Of a DNA stretch of 5,184 bases, positions 5,140 to 5,184 are shown in pieces. Source of the DNA: an uncultured Collinsella sp. (GTDB lineage Bacteria; Actinomycetota; Coriobacteriia; Coriobacteriales; Coriobacteriaceae); contig USBX01000083.1 in assembly GCA_900552995.1 (NCBI GenBank), positions 1 through 5,184 on the forward strand, given 5' to 3'. Both the position numbers and the translations under genes were made by a program. The notes beneath the pieces were generated by a model. It was not told the origin of the DNA, searched no databases, and was given only the letters and a program-made list of their open reading frames with translations. Position 1 is the first letter of the stretch. The number at the start of each line of letters is the position of its first letter.

Positions 5140-5184
5140 CTGTCTCTTATACACATCTGACGCTGCCGACGATAAGGCTCGTGT
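5140..5184 (+). other. Untrimmed Illumina Nextera adapter (not genomic)
   Basis: CTGTCTCTTATACACATCT (5140-5158) is the 19-bp Tn5 mosaic end in the orientation used in Nextera libraries. GACGCTGCCGACGA (5159-5172) completes the standard read-through adapter on the i5 side. TAAGGCTC (5173-5180) has the reverse complement GAGCCTTA, which I recall as the Nextera XT i5 index S521, and GTGT (5181-5184) begins the P5 sequence. The transposase frame should be regarded as ending at about 5139. Confidence 0.97.

Noticed and set aside
5140..5158. Tn5 mosaic end as a real transposon terminus
   Set aside because: The next bases are the synthetic Nextera adapter and index, not Tn5/IS50 sequence.

Overview
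The window reads as part of a high-GC bacterial contig. Codon use is GC-rich and third positions are mostly G or C. The protein style (a MarR regulator with a paired BmrC/BmrD-like exporter) fits a gut actinobacterium of the class Coriobacteriia, such as Collinsella or a relative. That assignment is a judgement from resemblance, not a search result. Genuine genomic sequence appears to run from 1 to 5139. The last 45 bases are sequencing-library adapter.

Positions 1-4337, all on the minus strand, hold one compact operon. A strong promoter (TTGACA, 17-bp spacer, TAGATT) is followed by an inverted repeat GTTAGG...CCTAAC that overlaps the likely transcription start. Next come a 168-residue MarR-family repressor (4253-3747), a 614-residue ABC exporter half (3754-1910), and a second ABC exporter half (1917-1) that runs off the left edge after 639 residues and is probably almost complete. 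Both gene junctions overlap by 8 bp in the same pattern, ATGANTAA. The first ABC half has a degenerate ATPase site (Asp for the catalytic Glu, Gln for the switch His). The second has the canonical Glu and His. This is the usual picture of a heterodimeric drug or lipid exporter with one working site, controlled by its own MarR protein.

Positions 4338-4776 contain no convincing protein gene. They hold three strong palindromes in a row: a perfect 16-bp stem at 4349-4384, a 93-nt composite stem at 4397-4489, and a perfect 14-bp GC-rich stem at 4531-4566. To their right is a GC-rich stretch (4577-4768) closed by a 10-bp inverted repeat and containing several short hairpins.

Positions 4777-5139 (minus strand) encode the C-terminal part of an IS110-family transposase/recombinase. 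It is cut by the contig end and broken by one +1 frameshift near 4858. The structured non-coding DNA directly downstream of this transposase lies where IS1111-type members of the family carry their guide (bridge) RNA. It is the most interesting lead in the window, but it remains a hypothesis.
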